From a bacterium (GTDB taxonomy: Bacteria > Orphanbacterota > Orphanbacteria > Orphanbacterales > Orphanbacteraceae): 64,000 nucleotides of DNA. Position 1 is the first letter of the stretch. Every line of letters starts with the position of its first letter. Location: positions 35,512-99,511 of the forward strand of contig JALGYY010000009.1 in NCBI GenBank assembly GCA_025782575.1, given 5' to 3'. The translations under genes and the position numbers were made by a program. Positions 1 to 9,348 of this stretch are shown here, piece by piece. The notes under the pieces are model-generated. The model saw nothing but the letters and a program-made list of their open reading frames with translations, searched no databases and had not been told where the DNA came from.

Positions 1-1224
1 TTTCGGGAGACGTCGCCGTTTCTTGATGCTTTCGCGGAAGAGTGCGTCTGGTTCCAGAATTGTTTTGCGCCGATGGCGACGACTCTCCCCTCCCATCTTT
101 CATTGCTGACAGGAGTTTATCCTCTCGAGCATGGCGTCATGGGAAACGTCCAGGATGGTGGTCGTCCCTACATCCCCTCGCCGCTGCTCCGGTCCCTTCC
201 GGAGGCGGCGCAACTCTCCGGGTTCGAGACAGCTGCATTCATAAGCGCCGTCCCGCTCAAGAGCCATTCCGGAATCCAGTCCGGATTCGACCTGTTCGAC
301 GAGCCGGACGGAGCTGAGCGGCGTGCCGGTATGACCAATCTTGCCGTGTTCCAGTGGCTTGAAGCCCGGGGCGCGGGCCCATACCTGTTATGGGTTCACT
401 ATTTTGACCCCCATTCCCCCTATGATGCACCTCCTGCCTATCGAAGCCTTTTCCCGAGCGATGACCGGAGCAGCGAGTATATGGATGAGCGGAGGTTTAC
501 CGAAAAAGCAGTTACGGGAAACGGACGCGTATCATCTGCAGTTGAAACCATGAACGACTACGACAGGGAAGTTCGCTATGTTGACGATTCCTTCGGCGCG
601 CTGATGGAGCGGCTTCGGGCGGAGCCGGATTGGGGATCGACTATCGTGATCGTGGCAGGTGATCATGGCGAAGGGTTGGGACAACATCGCGAGTGGCATC
701 ATGGCCTCTGCTGGGAAGAGCATCTCCGCGTGCCCCTCCTTATCAGAATCCCGGGCCGGCCGGCCGGCCGATCGAAGAAGCTGGTGTCGCTCGTCGATGT
801 CCTTCCGACGGTACTCGGGAGTACGGTCGGCATCCAGTCCGGGCGGCTCATGGAGCAGGCGAGCGGCTTCGACATGTTTGCTGAACCGATCGATCGATTC
901 ATCGTAGGGCAATCCAGCAAGCGGCGGGTATCAGGAGAGAATCCATACGGCGTTCTCTCGATCCGGACGGAGGACTGGAAGCTGATCTACAGGTCCTCGG
1001 GAAAGAACGGACTCTTCCATATTCCGAGCGATCCGTACGAACTCCGCAATGTGGTTTTTGATCGACCGGAGGTGGTGAAGCGACTCTCTTCCATGCTGCT
1101 CGGGCACATCGAGAATCAGACCCGAAAGGCGGGGGAGTTCCGAGTGGGGGGCGATGTTACAGAACCGGACACGCTTGATGCCGATGCACGCCGGGATCTG
1201 CGAGGGCTGGGCTATGCGAACTGA
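1..1224 (+). CDS. Sulfatase-fold hydrolase/transferase, 5' end missing
   Basis: The frame is open from the first base of the window, so the gene starts upstream. The visible 407 codons cover most of an alkaline-phosphatase-superfamily (sulfatase-like) domain: the nucleophile segment TLPSHLSLLTG early on, WVHYFDPHSPY in the middle, and the late metal motif GDHGEGLGQH. In true sulfatases the nucleophile segment starts with Cys or Ser (CxPSR); here that position is Thr and the Arg is His. This resembles the Thr nucleophile of phosphoethanolamine or phosphoglycerol transferases more than a formylglycine sulfatase. The protein is a close paralog of the one at 60484-61848. The substrate is unknown. 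It converges on the next gene with only 66 bases between them. Confidence 0.85.
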   Translation, partial: FRETSPFLDAFAEECVWFQNCFAPMATTLPSHLSLLTGVYPLEHGVMGNVQDGGRPYIPSPLLRSLPEAAQLSGFETAAFISAVPLKSHSGIQSGFDLFDEPDGAERRAGMTNLAVFQWLEARGAGPYLLWVHYFDPHSPYDAPPAYRSLFPSDDRSSEYMDERRFTEKAVTGNGRVSSAVETMNDYDREVRYVDDSFGALMERLRAEPDWGSTIVIVAGDHGEGLGQHREWHHGLCWEEHLRVPLLIRIPGRPAGRSKKLVSLVDVLPTVLGSTVGIQSGRLMEQASGFDMFAEPIDRFIVGQSSKRRVSGENPYGVLSIRTEDWKLIYRSSGKNGLFHIPSDPYELRNVVFDRPEVVKRLSSMLLGHIENQTRKAGEFRVGGDVTEPDTLDADARRDLRGLGYAN

Positions 1225-1290
1225 CGGGACAGAGAACACGGTAGGCTGGCGTCATGAATGGTCGCTGCAGGTCATGAACGGTGTGGCGAA

Positions 1291-4200
1291 TCAGTCAGCT
1301 CGGGCCAGGGCCGTGGTTGCCGTGGTGCCCCCCCTTGCAATCAGATAGCGCCCACCCGCCGGAAACGGGCCTTCGATCAGACTCTTCTCGCCGGTCGACC
1401 AGGTGACTTCCAGCCGGTCGATCTCTTCAAACTGACCCAGACCGAAATAGGCGATCGGCGCATCATAAGAAATGAATCCGCCGCTCGCCTGCAGTTCTCG
1501 AAGCTGAGCTTTTTCGCCCCCCGGTCCGTAATGAATCGTGATTTTACTCCCGATGCCGAAGAAATTGCCTTTCCGGTCGGCCAGTTGAAATGCGATCGAG
1601 TTCCCTCTGGTCGCCCGATTCTCATAGACCATCACAGGCCCGACCGACGGCATGGCGATAATATCGAGGTCGCCGTCGTTGTCGTAATCGATATAGGAAT
1701 AGGAACTGGTCGCAAAATAGGAAGCGAGTCCGACTTCATCGCCCATCTCCGTGAACCCCTGACCGTCTTCGTTCCGGAAGAAGAAGTTGGCTCCCCGCTT
1801 ATCATTCATGAACTGGCCGTTCACGATGAAGAGATCCTGGAATTCGTCGTTGTTCACATCGGCGAATTTAGCGTTCCATGTCCATCCGCTCGATTCCACC
1901 CCCATCTCCTTCGCCTTGTCGACGAACGGACCCCCATCTCCTGATTGCACGAGCAGCACATTGTTGTTCGGATCCTGGGGGATCGTCCGTCTCATTTCCT
2001 CTTCCGAAGCACGGTCTTGAACGACATTGACGTTTCGACAGACTTCCTGAAAAAGATCCCAGCTCTCGGGATAGAGATCGCACAGATCCTTTCTCAGTTC
2101 CGCCGACATGAGGAGCCGGAGGGCGACGCAATCACGGCGGAACTCCTCCGCTTCCATGGAGAGACATTCCGCAGGGTCGATTCGCGATTTCTGAACCTGT
2201 TTGTGTACGGTCATGATTTCGCGGCAGATGCGCCTGTCTTCCGGATCGTTCAGCTCTTCACAGAGATCGGTCCCGACGCGGCTGACCGGCACGTCGAGAC
2301 TGCCCGACAAACCGCTGATCTGTGCGATATAGATCTCCGGCACCAGATCGTTATCGATGTCAGCCGTGGTGGCGCTCATGGTGGTTCTGGTGGTGTGTGG
2401 GATAAGCCCGTCTCCTCGAACTACCGTTTCAAACTTCCCCTCTCCGTCACCGAGATAAAACAGATCGGGCGGATCGAAGTCGTTTCCGACGATGAGATCG
2501 AGATCACCGTCATTATCGAAATCCGAAAAGAGCGTGGTCAACGTTTCGCCGTCTATCCCGTCGAGCGGGAGGGATGCGTAGATGCCGTCGTCATTTCGTA
2601 AATAGACGTTCCGTGAAGAGAGCGGCGCGGACTTCGCTCCCGTAAGCGGGCCGAGCGACCAGTTTCCGAAAACAATATCGAGATCGCCGTCTCTATCCGG
2701 ATCGCCGAAGGCGGCCGCCCCCGTCATGACGGTCTTCTCCCCGTTCGGCAACTCATGCATCGCCTCGGAGGAGAACCGGCCATGGTCATTGAAGATCGTG
2801 TAGTTCTCCTCCCGATAACAGGAGCAGTAGATATCGAGCCATCCGTCGTCGTTCAGATCGACGAGGGCGGCATTCGCGACGTATTGATCATTCAGACCGA
2901 GAAGGTCCATTTTCTGCCGGATGAATCCCTTTCCCCCGTCATTCGCGTAGAGGGAGACACCATGGTCCGAGGTAACGAGTATGTCCACCCATCCGTCGTT
3001 ATGAACGTCACCGGTCGCGATTCCACGAAACTGATTGAACGGTTCGATGAACTTCAGGATCGAGAAGAAGTAGGGCTCATCGATGCCGATTTCACTTCCT
3101 GTCATCCGATGAAAGAGGGGACCTTCTTCGATATTACGATCGCCGAACGGAATGCGGGAAATCGACAGTTCATCGGGTAGATCGATGGCGAGAGGGGCGG
3201 GCTTAAGGGCGCTCTCTTCGAGGCGCGCGAGCAGTGTCTCACTCGGCATCGCTTCGCTCACCCAGTCAGTTCGCACTTCGGTCGGCCCCTCTGCCCAGAG
3301 ATCCTGGTTTCGCCCGAAGCTCTCGAAAAAAATATTCTTCCGGCGTTCGAGATCCCACTGCCCGAGCCGGTTCCCGATGATTCCCGCCCCGATGCCGAGA
3401 AAGACGAGAGCAACCGGTATGGCGATGGCGATCTTCTTCCCGATGGAACCCCAGACGATGCTGAACGAGTAGACGCTGAAGATGCCGAGCGTAAACAGCA
3501 GAATTACGACGTACTTAACGGGCATGCCGGCGGCGAGAAGAATCGCTGAAACGAGAACATCGAACGCGATCGGCACGGGCAGAAAGATTCCTATTATGGC
3601 GACGACTCCCATGCTCCCGAGCCGCATGATCCGATTCCCTTCGGGAATGATCTCCGCCAGTGAGTCCCAGGGTAGAATCGTAATGAGAAGGGAGCCTAAG
3701 AAACCGGCCAGAATCATGAGCGGCACTGTGGTCCGAACGATGAACCAGAGGTTCTTGAAGCAGGCGCGTATCAACCAGAGGAGTGCCGGTCCCCATCGCA
3801 CTCCCGATTGGTCATCAACATCGCCGATCTCGGGAAGGGCACATGCCTCGCCGTCTTGCGTCACTTCTGTGTTTCGCGCAAACAGGTGGGACAGGACAGG
3901 GATCGCGATCAGAATGAAGGCGAGCGTGAGGCCGATCTTGATCGCCACGATGTAGAGGGGGAAGAGAGCGAAGAGCATTGTGAGAACGATAAAGTTCAGC
4001 GTGGGTGAGCTGATCATGGCGGCAAGCGTGGTTTCCACACGGGCGCCCCCCTTGTAGAGGCCTTGTGCAATCGGTGCGGCGCAGTTCACGCATACACCTA
4101 ATGGCGCGCCGATCGTGACGCCGAGAATCGTGTTCATGAATCGATTATTGAAGCTCCGCTTCTTAAGCAGGGAAAAGAGGGACATCAATACGGCGGCGAA

Positions 4201-4449
4201 AAGAATGCCGAATGTCATTCCCTTTTTGTTCGTCGAGATCCAGTTGATGGTGGTGAAGATCGTCCTCTTGAACCAGGGATCATCCGGTTGAACAGAAATA
4301 ACGGTTTCGAAGCCGAGAGAGTTCAGCTGGGAATCGCCTCCCATGAGCGCCTTTTCGTTCAGCGCCGGGACGCGTGACCCCATCCAGAAACTCCCTGCCA
4401 GCCAGGCAATAAGTATCCCTACCAGTATGACGCGCTTGTCCTTAAAGAT
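1291..4449 (-). CDS. Permease fused to FG-GAP/ASPIC-UnbV (CRTAC1-like) propeller
   Basis: The first ~340 residues form about eight membrane helices of the DUF318/ArsP-type permease family, including the Cys motif LGVCVNCAAPI. The rest is an extracytoplasmic domain with at least seven FG-GAP/VCBS repeats bearing Ca-binding loops such as DLNDDGWLDI, DFDNDGDLDL and DYDNDGDLDI. It ends in an ASPIC/UnbV domain (RGNSIAFQL, GSKITIHYG, LEVTWSTGE). The first ATG is at 4383 (1030 aa), but the frame is open back to a TGA at 4468 and encodes a clear helix, RVILVGILIAWLAGSFW. An AGGAG (4457-4461) sits 7 nt before an in-frame ATC at 4449, so I extend to that rare start; 4383 is the conservative choice. Possible -10 TAAAAT at 4502-4507. 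The transported substrate is unknown. Confidence 0.85.
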   Translation of the reverse strand: MFKDKRVILVGILIAWLAGSFWMGSRVPALNEKALMGGDSQLNSLGFETVISVQPDDPWFKRTIFTTINWISTNKKGMTFGILFAAVLMSLFSLLKKRSFNNRFMNTILGVTIGAPLGVCVNCAAPIAQGLYKGGARVETTLAAMISSPTLNFIVLTMLFALFPLYIVAIKIGLTLAFILIAIPVLSHLFARNTEVTQDGEACALPEIGDVDDQSGVRWGPALLWLIRACFKNLWFIVRTTVPLMILAGFLGSLLITILPWDSLAEIIPEGNRIMRLGSMGVVAIIGIFLPVPIAFDVLVSAILLAAGMPVKYVVILLFTLGIFSVYSFSIVWGSIGKKIAIAIPVALVFLGIGAGIIGNRLGQWDLERRKNIFFESFGRNQDLWAEGPTEVRTDWVSEAMPSETLLARLEESALKPAPLAIDLPDELSISRIPFGDRNIEEGPLFHRMTGSEIGIDEPYFFSILKFIEPFNQFRGIATGDVHNDGWVDILVTSDHGVSLYANDGGKGFIRQKMDLLGLNDQYVANAALVDLNDDGWLDIYCSCYREENYTIFNDHGRFSSEAMHELPNGEKTVMTGAAAFGDPDRDGDLDIVFGNWSLGPLTGAKSAPLSSRNVYLRNDDGIYASLPLDGIDGETLTTLFSDFDNDGDLDLIVGNDFDPPDLFYLGDGEGKFETVVRGDGLIPHTTRTTMSATTADIDNDLVPEIYIAQISGLSGSLDVPVSRVGTDLCEELNDPEDRRICREIMTVHKQVQKSRIDPAECLSMEAEEFRRDCVALRLLMSAELRKDLCDLYPESWDLFQEVCRNVNVVQDRASEEEMRRTIPQDPNNNVLLVQSGDGGPFVDKAKEMGVESSGWTWNAKFADVNNDEFQDLFIVNGQFMNDKRGANFFFRNEDGQGFTEMGDEVGLASYFATSSYSYIDYDNDGDLDIIAMPSVGPVMVYENRATRGNSIAFQLADRKGNFFGIGSKITIHYGPGGEKAQLRELQASGGFISYDAPIAYFGLGQFEEIDRLEVTWSTGEKSLIEGPFPAGGRYLIARGGTTATTALARAD

Positions 4450-4585
4450 TTCCGGGCTCCTGTGGAATCAGGGTTCTGTTGAAGTGTGGCTCAGACCCTT
4501 TATTTTAGCACGCCTCGGGATATTTTGGGGAAGCTCCCGACCGGCCAGGGACATTCTCGCCGAATGGAGAGGATTGTTGTTTATC

Positions 4586-5812
4586 CTAAAAGAATCGAGC
4601 CAGTTCCAGCTGAAGATAGTCATCGGAGTCGAGTGAGGCGAGAGGATCGCCGTTATCGGAAGACTGAAATCCACGGTACTCCAGATAGAGCCTCCACCGT
4701 TCGCCGAATCGCCGGCTCGCTTCGATATTGACGAGGGCTGATGATGTGTCGAGATCCTGGATCACGCCGGCGAGAATCTCGGTCCCCTGGACATCGTTCA
4801 GGACGAACCGAAGACCGGCGAACAAGTCATTCTGTAGCAGGGAGGGAGACGCATCCCGTTCATCACGCAAGTATTCAACAAGCACGCCGAGGTCGGTGTC
4901 GGCGTCGAAGAGACCGACTATCGTGTACTCGAATCCGCTGACAAGGGCCCCATAAGGACTCCCGTAACCGGCATGCCGGATCGCTTCGAACTTCCAGAGC
5001 CATCCCCCTACAGTCGCCTGCACGTCGATTCCGGTTTGCTCGACAAGATCGTAGTGGGGATTGAGTCGGCGGGGAGGAGGTCCGCCGCTGACATCGGGGA
5101 GGAGCCGTGGTTCTCGCCCAGTCCCGGAAAAGTGGGAAAGGCCGACATCCCAGACTCCGAAAGTCCGGGCCCAGCGGACGGCCCATTCGAACCGCCACTC
5201 TTCCGCTTCCGATTCATACACCGGATCACCGACCCCGATCGGCAAACGGAGCCGCCCTTCGAGTCCGGGGTATGTCCGTTCGCGGAAACCGGACATCAGA
5301 TAGAGATCAACCACTCCCCAATCCTGGAATGTGCTGATCGTGATCATCGGCTGGCCCAGTTTGTCCTCGCCGTCCGGGTTTTCGATGAGATCGGTCTGGT
5401 TGATGATGTCCACAAGATGGCGCGATTCGGCGACTCCCCAGAAGACTCGCCGCATGCCGATGCTCGCTTCCCAGTTCCCCCTCGCTTCGAGCAGGTAGGC
5501 TTCCCGAAGATCCCAGTGGGTGCGGTCTTCGTCCCCCCAATCGAATCGGGCGAACGGTGATATGGTAATGATCCGGGATCCTCTGTTCCAATCCTGATAG
5601 ATTTCGGGAGATGCGGCAATGGAGATGTTCTGTTCGTGCTGCCCGGGAAAAGCGGCGTCATGCGGGAACGCCCGCACCTCGACCGACACATTACCGATCA
5701 TTCCGGCGGCGGCTCCGACCCCGGGCACGAGGAGGAGAAGCATGGCGCCGAACCGGGCAGGTGGCACCACCGAATTCGCGCGTATTCTCCATTCATGTAT
5801 CCTGCTGAACAT
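4586..5812 (-). CDS. Putative outer-membrane beta-barrel protein
   Basis: 408 residues with an N-terminal signal-like stretch (Arg-rich start, then FGAMLLLLVPGVGAAAG). The body is rich in alternating polar/hydrophobic strands with many Trp, Tyr and Phe (ITISPFARFDWGDEDRTHWD, WRLYLEYRGF). The protein ends in LARFF, the terminal aromatic typical of proteins inserted by the Bam machinery. It belongs to no family I can name; it reads like a 12-18-strand porin or DUF1302-type barrel. It lies upstream of and co-directional with the permease-propeller gene (137 nt gap), so the two may share a transcript and an envelope role. ATG start chosen; GGTGAGAG lies immediately upstream. Confidence 0.7.
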   Translation of the reverse strand: MFSRIHEWRIRANSVVPPARFGAMLLLLVPGVGAAAGMIGNVSVEVRAFPHDAAFPGQHEQNISIAASPEIYQDWNRGSRIITISPFARFDWGDEDRTHWDLREAYLLEARGNWEASIGMRRVFWGVAESRHLVDIINQTDLIENPDGEDKLGQPMITISTFQDWGVVDLYLMSGFRERTYPGLEGRLRLPIGVGDPVYESEAEEWRFEWAVRWARTFGVWDVGLSHFSGTGREPRLLPDVSGGPPPRRLNPHYDLVEQTGIDVQATVGGWLWKFEAIRHAGYGSPYGALVSGFEYTIVGLFDADTDLGVLVEYLRDERDASPSLLQNDLFAGLRFVLNDVQGTEILAGVIQDLDTSSALVNIEASRRFGERWRLYLEYRGFQSSDNGDPLASLDSDDYLQLELARFF

Positions 5813-5945
5813 CTCTCACCATTATCAAATTCATCAGACGAGAAGAGGGAAAAGTTGAGTTCCGACCTCATGTCAGCCAAGATGATGCCTGACTTCTCGC
5901 CATCATGTGGCTGCGAATTCGAATACCGTGCCGGGAGCATTCTGA

Positions 5946-7490
5946 ATGACCGAATCGAGGCCCGAGCGAACGACCACCCAGAAGGTCGGCCTCATTCTGG
6001 GACCGGTGGTCTTCATCCTGATGTTACGGGCGGAACTCGATCCGGGTGATCCGGTGGTTACCAGGATGGCGGGTGTGGCGGCGCTCATGGCGATCTGGTG
6101 GATCACCGAAGCGATCCCCCTTTTTGCTACCGCACTCCTACCGCTCGTTCTTTACCCCCTGCTCGGCATTCTCTCCGGCAAAGCGACCGCACCGATCTAT
6201 GTGAACAGCACGATCTTTCTCTTTCTCGGTGGCTTCCTGATCGCCCTCACCATGGAAAAGTGGAACCTGCACAAGCGAATCGCCCTGCGTATTATCCGGA
6301 CAATCGGAGGGGGACCGTCCCGCATCATTCTAGGATTCATGGCGGCGGCGGCGTTTCTCTCCATGTGGATCTCCAACACCGCAACCGCCGTCATGATGAT
6401 TCCGATCGGCCTCGCGATTATCCATCAGATGGAAGATGACTTCGGCAAAAAGAAGACCCACAGTTTCTCGGTGGCGTTGATGCTCTCTCTGGCGTACGCC
6501 TGCTCCGTCGGGGGGATCGCCACGCTCGTCGGCACGCCACCCAATCTCTCCCTGGTACGTATATTCGAGATCACTTTTCCGGACGCGCCGCCGATCGAAT
6601 TCGGCCAGTGGATTCTGATGGGAATCCCCGTCTCGATCACCATGCTGGTAGTTATCTGGCTTCTACTCACCCGTGTTTTCTACTGTGTATCCGCCGATAT
6701 CCGGGTGGACCGTTCGATTGTGGAGCGGGAACACAGTCGTCTGGGGCGTATGGCATTCGAAGAGCGGGTGATCCTGATCGTCTTTTTTACAACGGCGCTC
6801 CTCTGGGTATTCCGGACCGATCTCGATCTGGGACTTTTCCGTGTCCCCGGCTGGTCCCGGCTTCTTCCCTATCCCGGGCTGATCGACGATGGAACTGTCG
6901 CGCTCTTCATGGCGATGACCCTCTTTTTCGTTCCTACCAGAAGCGCTCATGCCCGGACGGCGACGATCATGGGGCCTCGCGTAGCGATGCGGCTCCCCTG
7001 GAATATCGTGCTGCTGTTCGGCGGCGGTTTTGCGCTCGCTCAAGGGTTCCAGGTGACAGGACTCTCGACGCTGATCGGAAACCAGTTCGCCGGCCTTGCG
7101 AGCGTGCCGCCCCTTCTCATGGTGATTTTGATCTGTCTTATTCTCACATTCCTGACTGAACTCACATCGAACACGGCGACTACGGAGATGATTCTCCCCA
7201 TTCTTGCATCGGTTGCAGTCGCCATGGAGACGAACCCGCTGTTTCTCATGATTCCCGCCACGCTTTCAGCATCGTGTGCCTTCATGATGCCGGTGGCGAC
7301 GCCCCCGAACGCGATTATCTTCGGGAGCGGGAAGGTTCGCGTGGCGGAGATGGCGCGAGTGGGCATCCTACTGAATCTGATTGGTGTATTAGTGATCGCA
7401 GTGGTCTTCTACTTCATAGGAACGGCCGTATTCGATGTGGATCCGGGAACTCTCCCCGACTGGGCGGTCGTTCAACCGAAGAACAGATAG
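5946..7490 (+). CDS. DASS (SLC13) family sodium:anion symporter
   Basis: 514 residues, about 11-12 membrane helices, the usual family length. Both hallmark SNT motifs are visible: WISNTATAVMMIP in the first half and ELTSNTATTEMILP in the second, which in VcINDY-type carriers form the tips of the substrate and sodium sites. IWWITEAIPLFATALLP near the N-terminus is also typical. The likely role is inner-membrane uptake of C4-dicarboxylates, citrate or sulfate with Na+; sequence alone does not decide the substrate. GGGAG lies 8 nt before the ATG. The 3' end overlaps the convergent SpmAB gene by 19 bases. A dicarboxylate substrate would fit the Rnf/Kor/malate dehydrogenase metabolism elsewhere in the window. 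Confidence 0.9.
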   Translation: MTESRPERTTTQKVGLILGPVVFILMLRAELDPGDPVVTRMAGVAALMAIWWITEAIPLFATALLPLVLYPLLGILSGKATAPIYVNSTIFLFLGGFLIALTMEKWNLHKRIALRIIRTIGGGPSRIILGFMAAAAFLSMWISNTATAVMMIPIGLAIIHQMEDDFGKKKTHSFSVALMLSLAYACSVGGIATLVGTPPNLSLVRIFEITFPDAPPIEFGQWILMGIPVSITMLVVIWLLLTRVFYCVSADIRVDRSIVEREHSRLGRMAFEERVILIVFFTTALLWVFRTDLDLGLFRVPGWSRLLPYPGLIDDGTVALFMAMTLFFVPTRSAHARTATIMGPRVAMRLPWNIVLLFGGGFALAQGFQVTGLSTLIGNQFAGLASVPPLLMVILICLILTFLTELTSNTATTEMILPILASVAVAMETNPLFLMIPATLSASCAFMMPVATPPNAIIFGSGKVRVAEMARVGILLNLIGVLVIAVVFYFIGTAVFDVDPGTLPDWAVVQPKNR

Positions 7491-8701
7491 CTTAGGAGAA
7501 TGGCGGCGACAATACCGGCGAGATCGGCGGTCAGTCCGCACGCGACGGCATGGCGTGTGCGGCGAATACCGACGGAACCGAAGTAGACCGCCAGAACATA
7601 AAACGTCGTCTCCGTGCTCCCCTGCACGACACTTGCAAGCCGGCCAGCAAAAGAATCAGCTCCTTCCGCTCTCATGGTTTCGATCAGCATCCCCCTGGCG
7701 CCGCTTCCGGAGAGCGGTTTCATGAGCGCTGTCGGGAGTCCTTCCACCCATCGGGAATCGAAGCCGAGAAGGTCGACTACCGATCGAACGCCGCCGAGCG
7801 CCAGGTCGAGCGCCCCGCTCGCCCGAAAGACGCCGATCGCGACGAGCATGGCCACCAGATAGGGTATGATACTCACCGCTACCCGGAAGCCGTCCTTCGC
7901 TCCTTCCACGAATACTTCGTAGACAGCCACTCGGCGCATGAGCGCCGCTACCAGAAACCCCACGATAACGGAGAAGATGAGTATGTTGGCAAAGAGGGCG
8001 GACTGCGTTTCCATTGCCTGCTGTTCCAATCGGCCGAAATAGATCACAAGGCCGGCGATCACCAATGTCATCCCTCCCAGATAACCGAGGATCACGCGAT
8101 CGAGCAGGTTCCGCCCCTGCACCAGCGCTGTCACCAGAAGTCCGGCGAGAGTGCTGCAGAAAGTAGCGATCAGAATGGGCAGAAATACGTCAGTCGGATC
8201 GGCCGCGCCCATCTGCGCTCTGTAAGTGAATATCGTTACGGGGAGCAGCGTGACAGACGAGGTGTTGATCACCAGAAAGAGGATCTGATCGTCGCTTGCC
8301 CGGTCTTTGTCCGGGTTCAGCTCCTGCATCTCGCTCATCGCCTTAAGACCGATCGGCGTTGCGGAGTTATCGAGCCCGAGAACATTGGCCGCCATGTTCA
8401 TGACGATCGAGCCTTCGGCCGGATGGCCGGGCGGGATACTCGGGAAGAGTTTACGAAAGAGCGGGCGAAAGAGCCGGGTGATTACTTCGACGGCGCCGCC
8501 GGCTTCGCCCAGGCGGAGAATGCCGAGCCAGAAACACATGATTCCGGTCAGGCCGAGGGCGATCTCGAATCCGGTCTTCGACATGTCGAAAGTGGAAGCG
8601 ACGATCTTCTGGAAGACATCTGTCTGCCCGAAAAAGATCGCTTGAACGCAGGCCGCCAGAAAGCCGATCAGAAAGAACCCCGCCCAGATCTTATTAAGCA
8701 T
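7472..8701 (-). CDS. SpmA-SpmB fusion, nucleoside-recognition (Gate) membrane protein
   Basis: 409 residues from the chosen ATG at 8701, which follows GGAGGT after 3 nt; an upstream ATG at 8731 would add ten residues without a good ribosome site. The N-terminal half matches spore maturation protein A (GIMCFWLGILRLGEAGGAV, MNMAANVLGLDNSATPIGLK, VINTSSVTLLPVT). The C-terminal half matches SpmB (EGAKDGFRVAVSIIPYLVAM, SGARGMLIETM, VQGSTETTFYVLAVYFGSVG). Both halves are Gate domains with several helices each. The proteins occur widely in non-sporulating bacteria and the transported molecule is unknown. The fusion order A-B mirrors the usual adjacent genes. The gene converges on and overlaps the DASS gene. 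Confidence 0.9.
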   Translation of the reverse strand: MLNKIWAGFFLIGFLAACVQAIFFGQTDVFQKIVASTFDMSKTGFEIALGLTGIMCFWLGILRLGEAGGAVEVITRLFRPLFRKLFPSIPPGHPAEGSIVMNMAANVLGLDNSATPIGLKAMSEMQELNPDKDRASDDQILFLVINTSSVTLLPVTIFTYRAQMGAADPTDVFLPILIATFCSTLAGLLVTALVQGRNLLDRVILGYLGGMTLVIAGLVIYFGRLEQQAMETQSALFANILIFSVIVGFLVAALMRRVAVYEVFVEGAKDGFRVAVSIIPYLVAMLVAIGVFRASGALDLALGGVRSVVDLLGFDSRWVEGLPTALMKPLSGSGARGMLIETMRAEGADSFAGRLASVVQGSTETTFYVLAVYFGSVGIRRTRHAVACGLTADLAGIVAAILLSYLFFG

Positions 8702-8838
8702 TTTACCTCCAGCCGGAGCATAGTCGATCACGAGGCACGAAGCAAAGACTGGGTAGCCGAGGGCCGTTCGTTTGTTTTATTGTCTACGGGACAAATCGAG
8801 ATTGGATGAGAGATCAAGATTGAGAAAGGGATTTCGCG

Positions 8839-9249
8839 ATGAGTGAAGAAGAGAGACAGGATCAGGAGTCGGAGAAACTACCGAAGAGTCCGCCGGAGAA
8901 ACCAAAGGAACAGCCGGAAGGTGTCACGCGTATCAAGTACGATCACTTCGCAAAAATGGAATTGCGGACCGCCGAGATTCTCGAGGCCGAACGGGTAGAG
9001 GGGACGGATAAGTTGCTCCGGATTCAGCTGGCGGTGGGCGAAGAGAAGCGCCAGATCGTGGCAGGAATTGCCGAGCACTACGAGGCGAACGCTCTAGTAG
9101 GAAAGATGATCGTCATTGTGGCGAATCTGAAGCCGGCCAAGATACGGGGTGTCAAATCGAACGGGATGCTGCTCGCGGCGTCCGCCGGGGAGACTCTTCG
9201 CCTCGTGACTGTGGACGGGGGGATCCCGAGCGGAGCGAAAATCAGCTAG
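8839..9249 (+). CDS. tRNA-binding protein (MetRS beta/CsaA-like OB fold)
   Basis: 136 residues. After a ~30-residue charged, Pro/Glu/Lys-rich lead comes the OB-fold tRNA-binding domain seen at the C-terminus of methionyl-tRNA synthetase and in free-standing CsaA: IKYDHFAKMELRTAEILEAE, VEGTDKLLRIQL, IVAGIAEHYE, MIVIVANLKPAKIRGVKSNGMLLAA. It most likely binds tRNA, either in trans with MetG or as a CsaA-like chaperone; no metG is nearby to decide. The ATG is 9 nt after GAAAGGG. It is followed co-directionally by the FKBP lipoprotein gene after about 100 bases. Confidence 0.88.
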   Translation: MSEEERQDQESEKLPKSPPEKPKEQPEGVTRIKYDHFAKMELRTAEILEAERVEGTDKLLRIQLAVGEEKRQIVAGIAEHYEANALVGKMIVIVANLKPAKIRGVKSNGMLLAASAGETLRLVTVDGGIPSGAKIS

Positions 9250-9348
9250 CCCGCCGGCATGGCCGGTTCTCCGTGGCGGAATCGATCGCCAGGCGATAGA
9301 ATGGGTGCTTGCAATCGGATCATTCGACTGAAAAGGAGTCAGGACAAT

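Noticed and set aside
752..776. Dense GGCCGGCC-type repeats, also around 9920-9990.
   Set aside because: They occur inside codons (PGRPAGR) or in a hairpin and are not arranged as a repeat array; composition explains them.
1258..3180. Several plus-strand ORFs of 140-230 codons.
   Set aside because: They run antisense to the permease-propeller gene, whose repeats and ASPIC domain are unambiguous.
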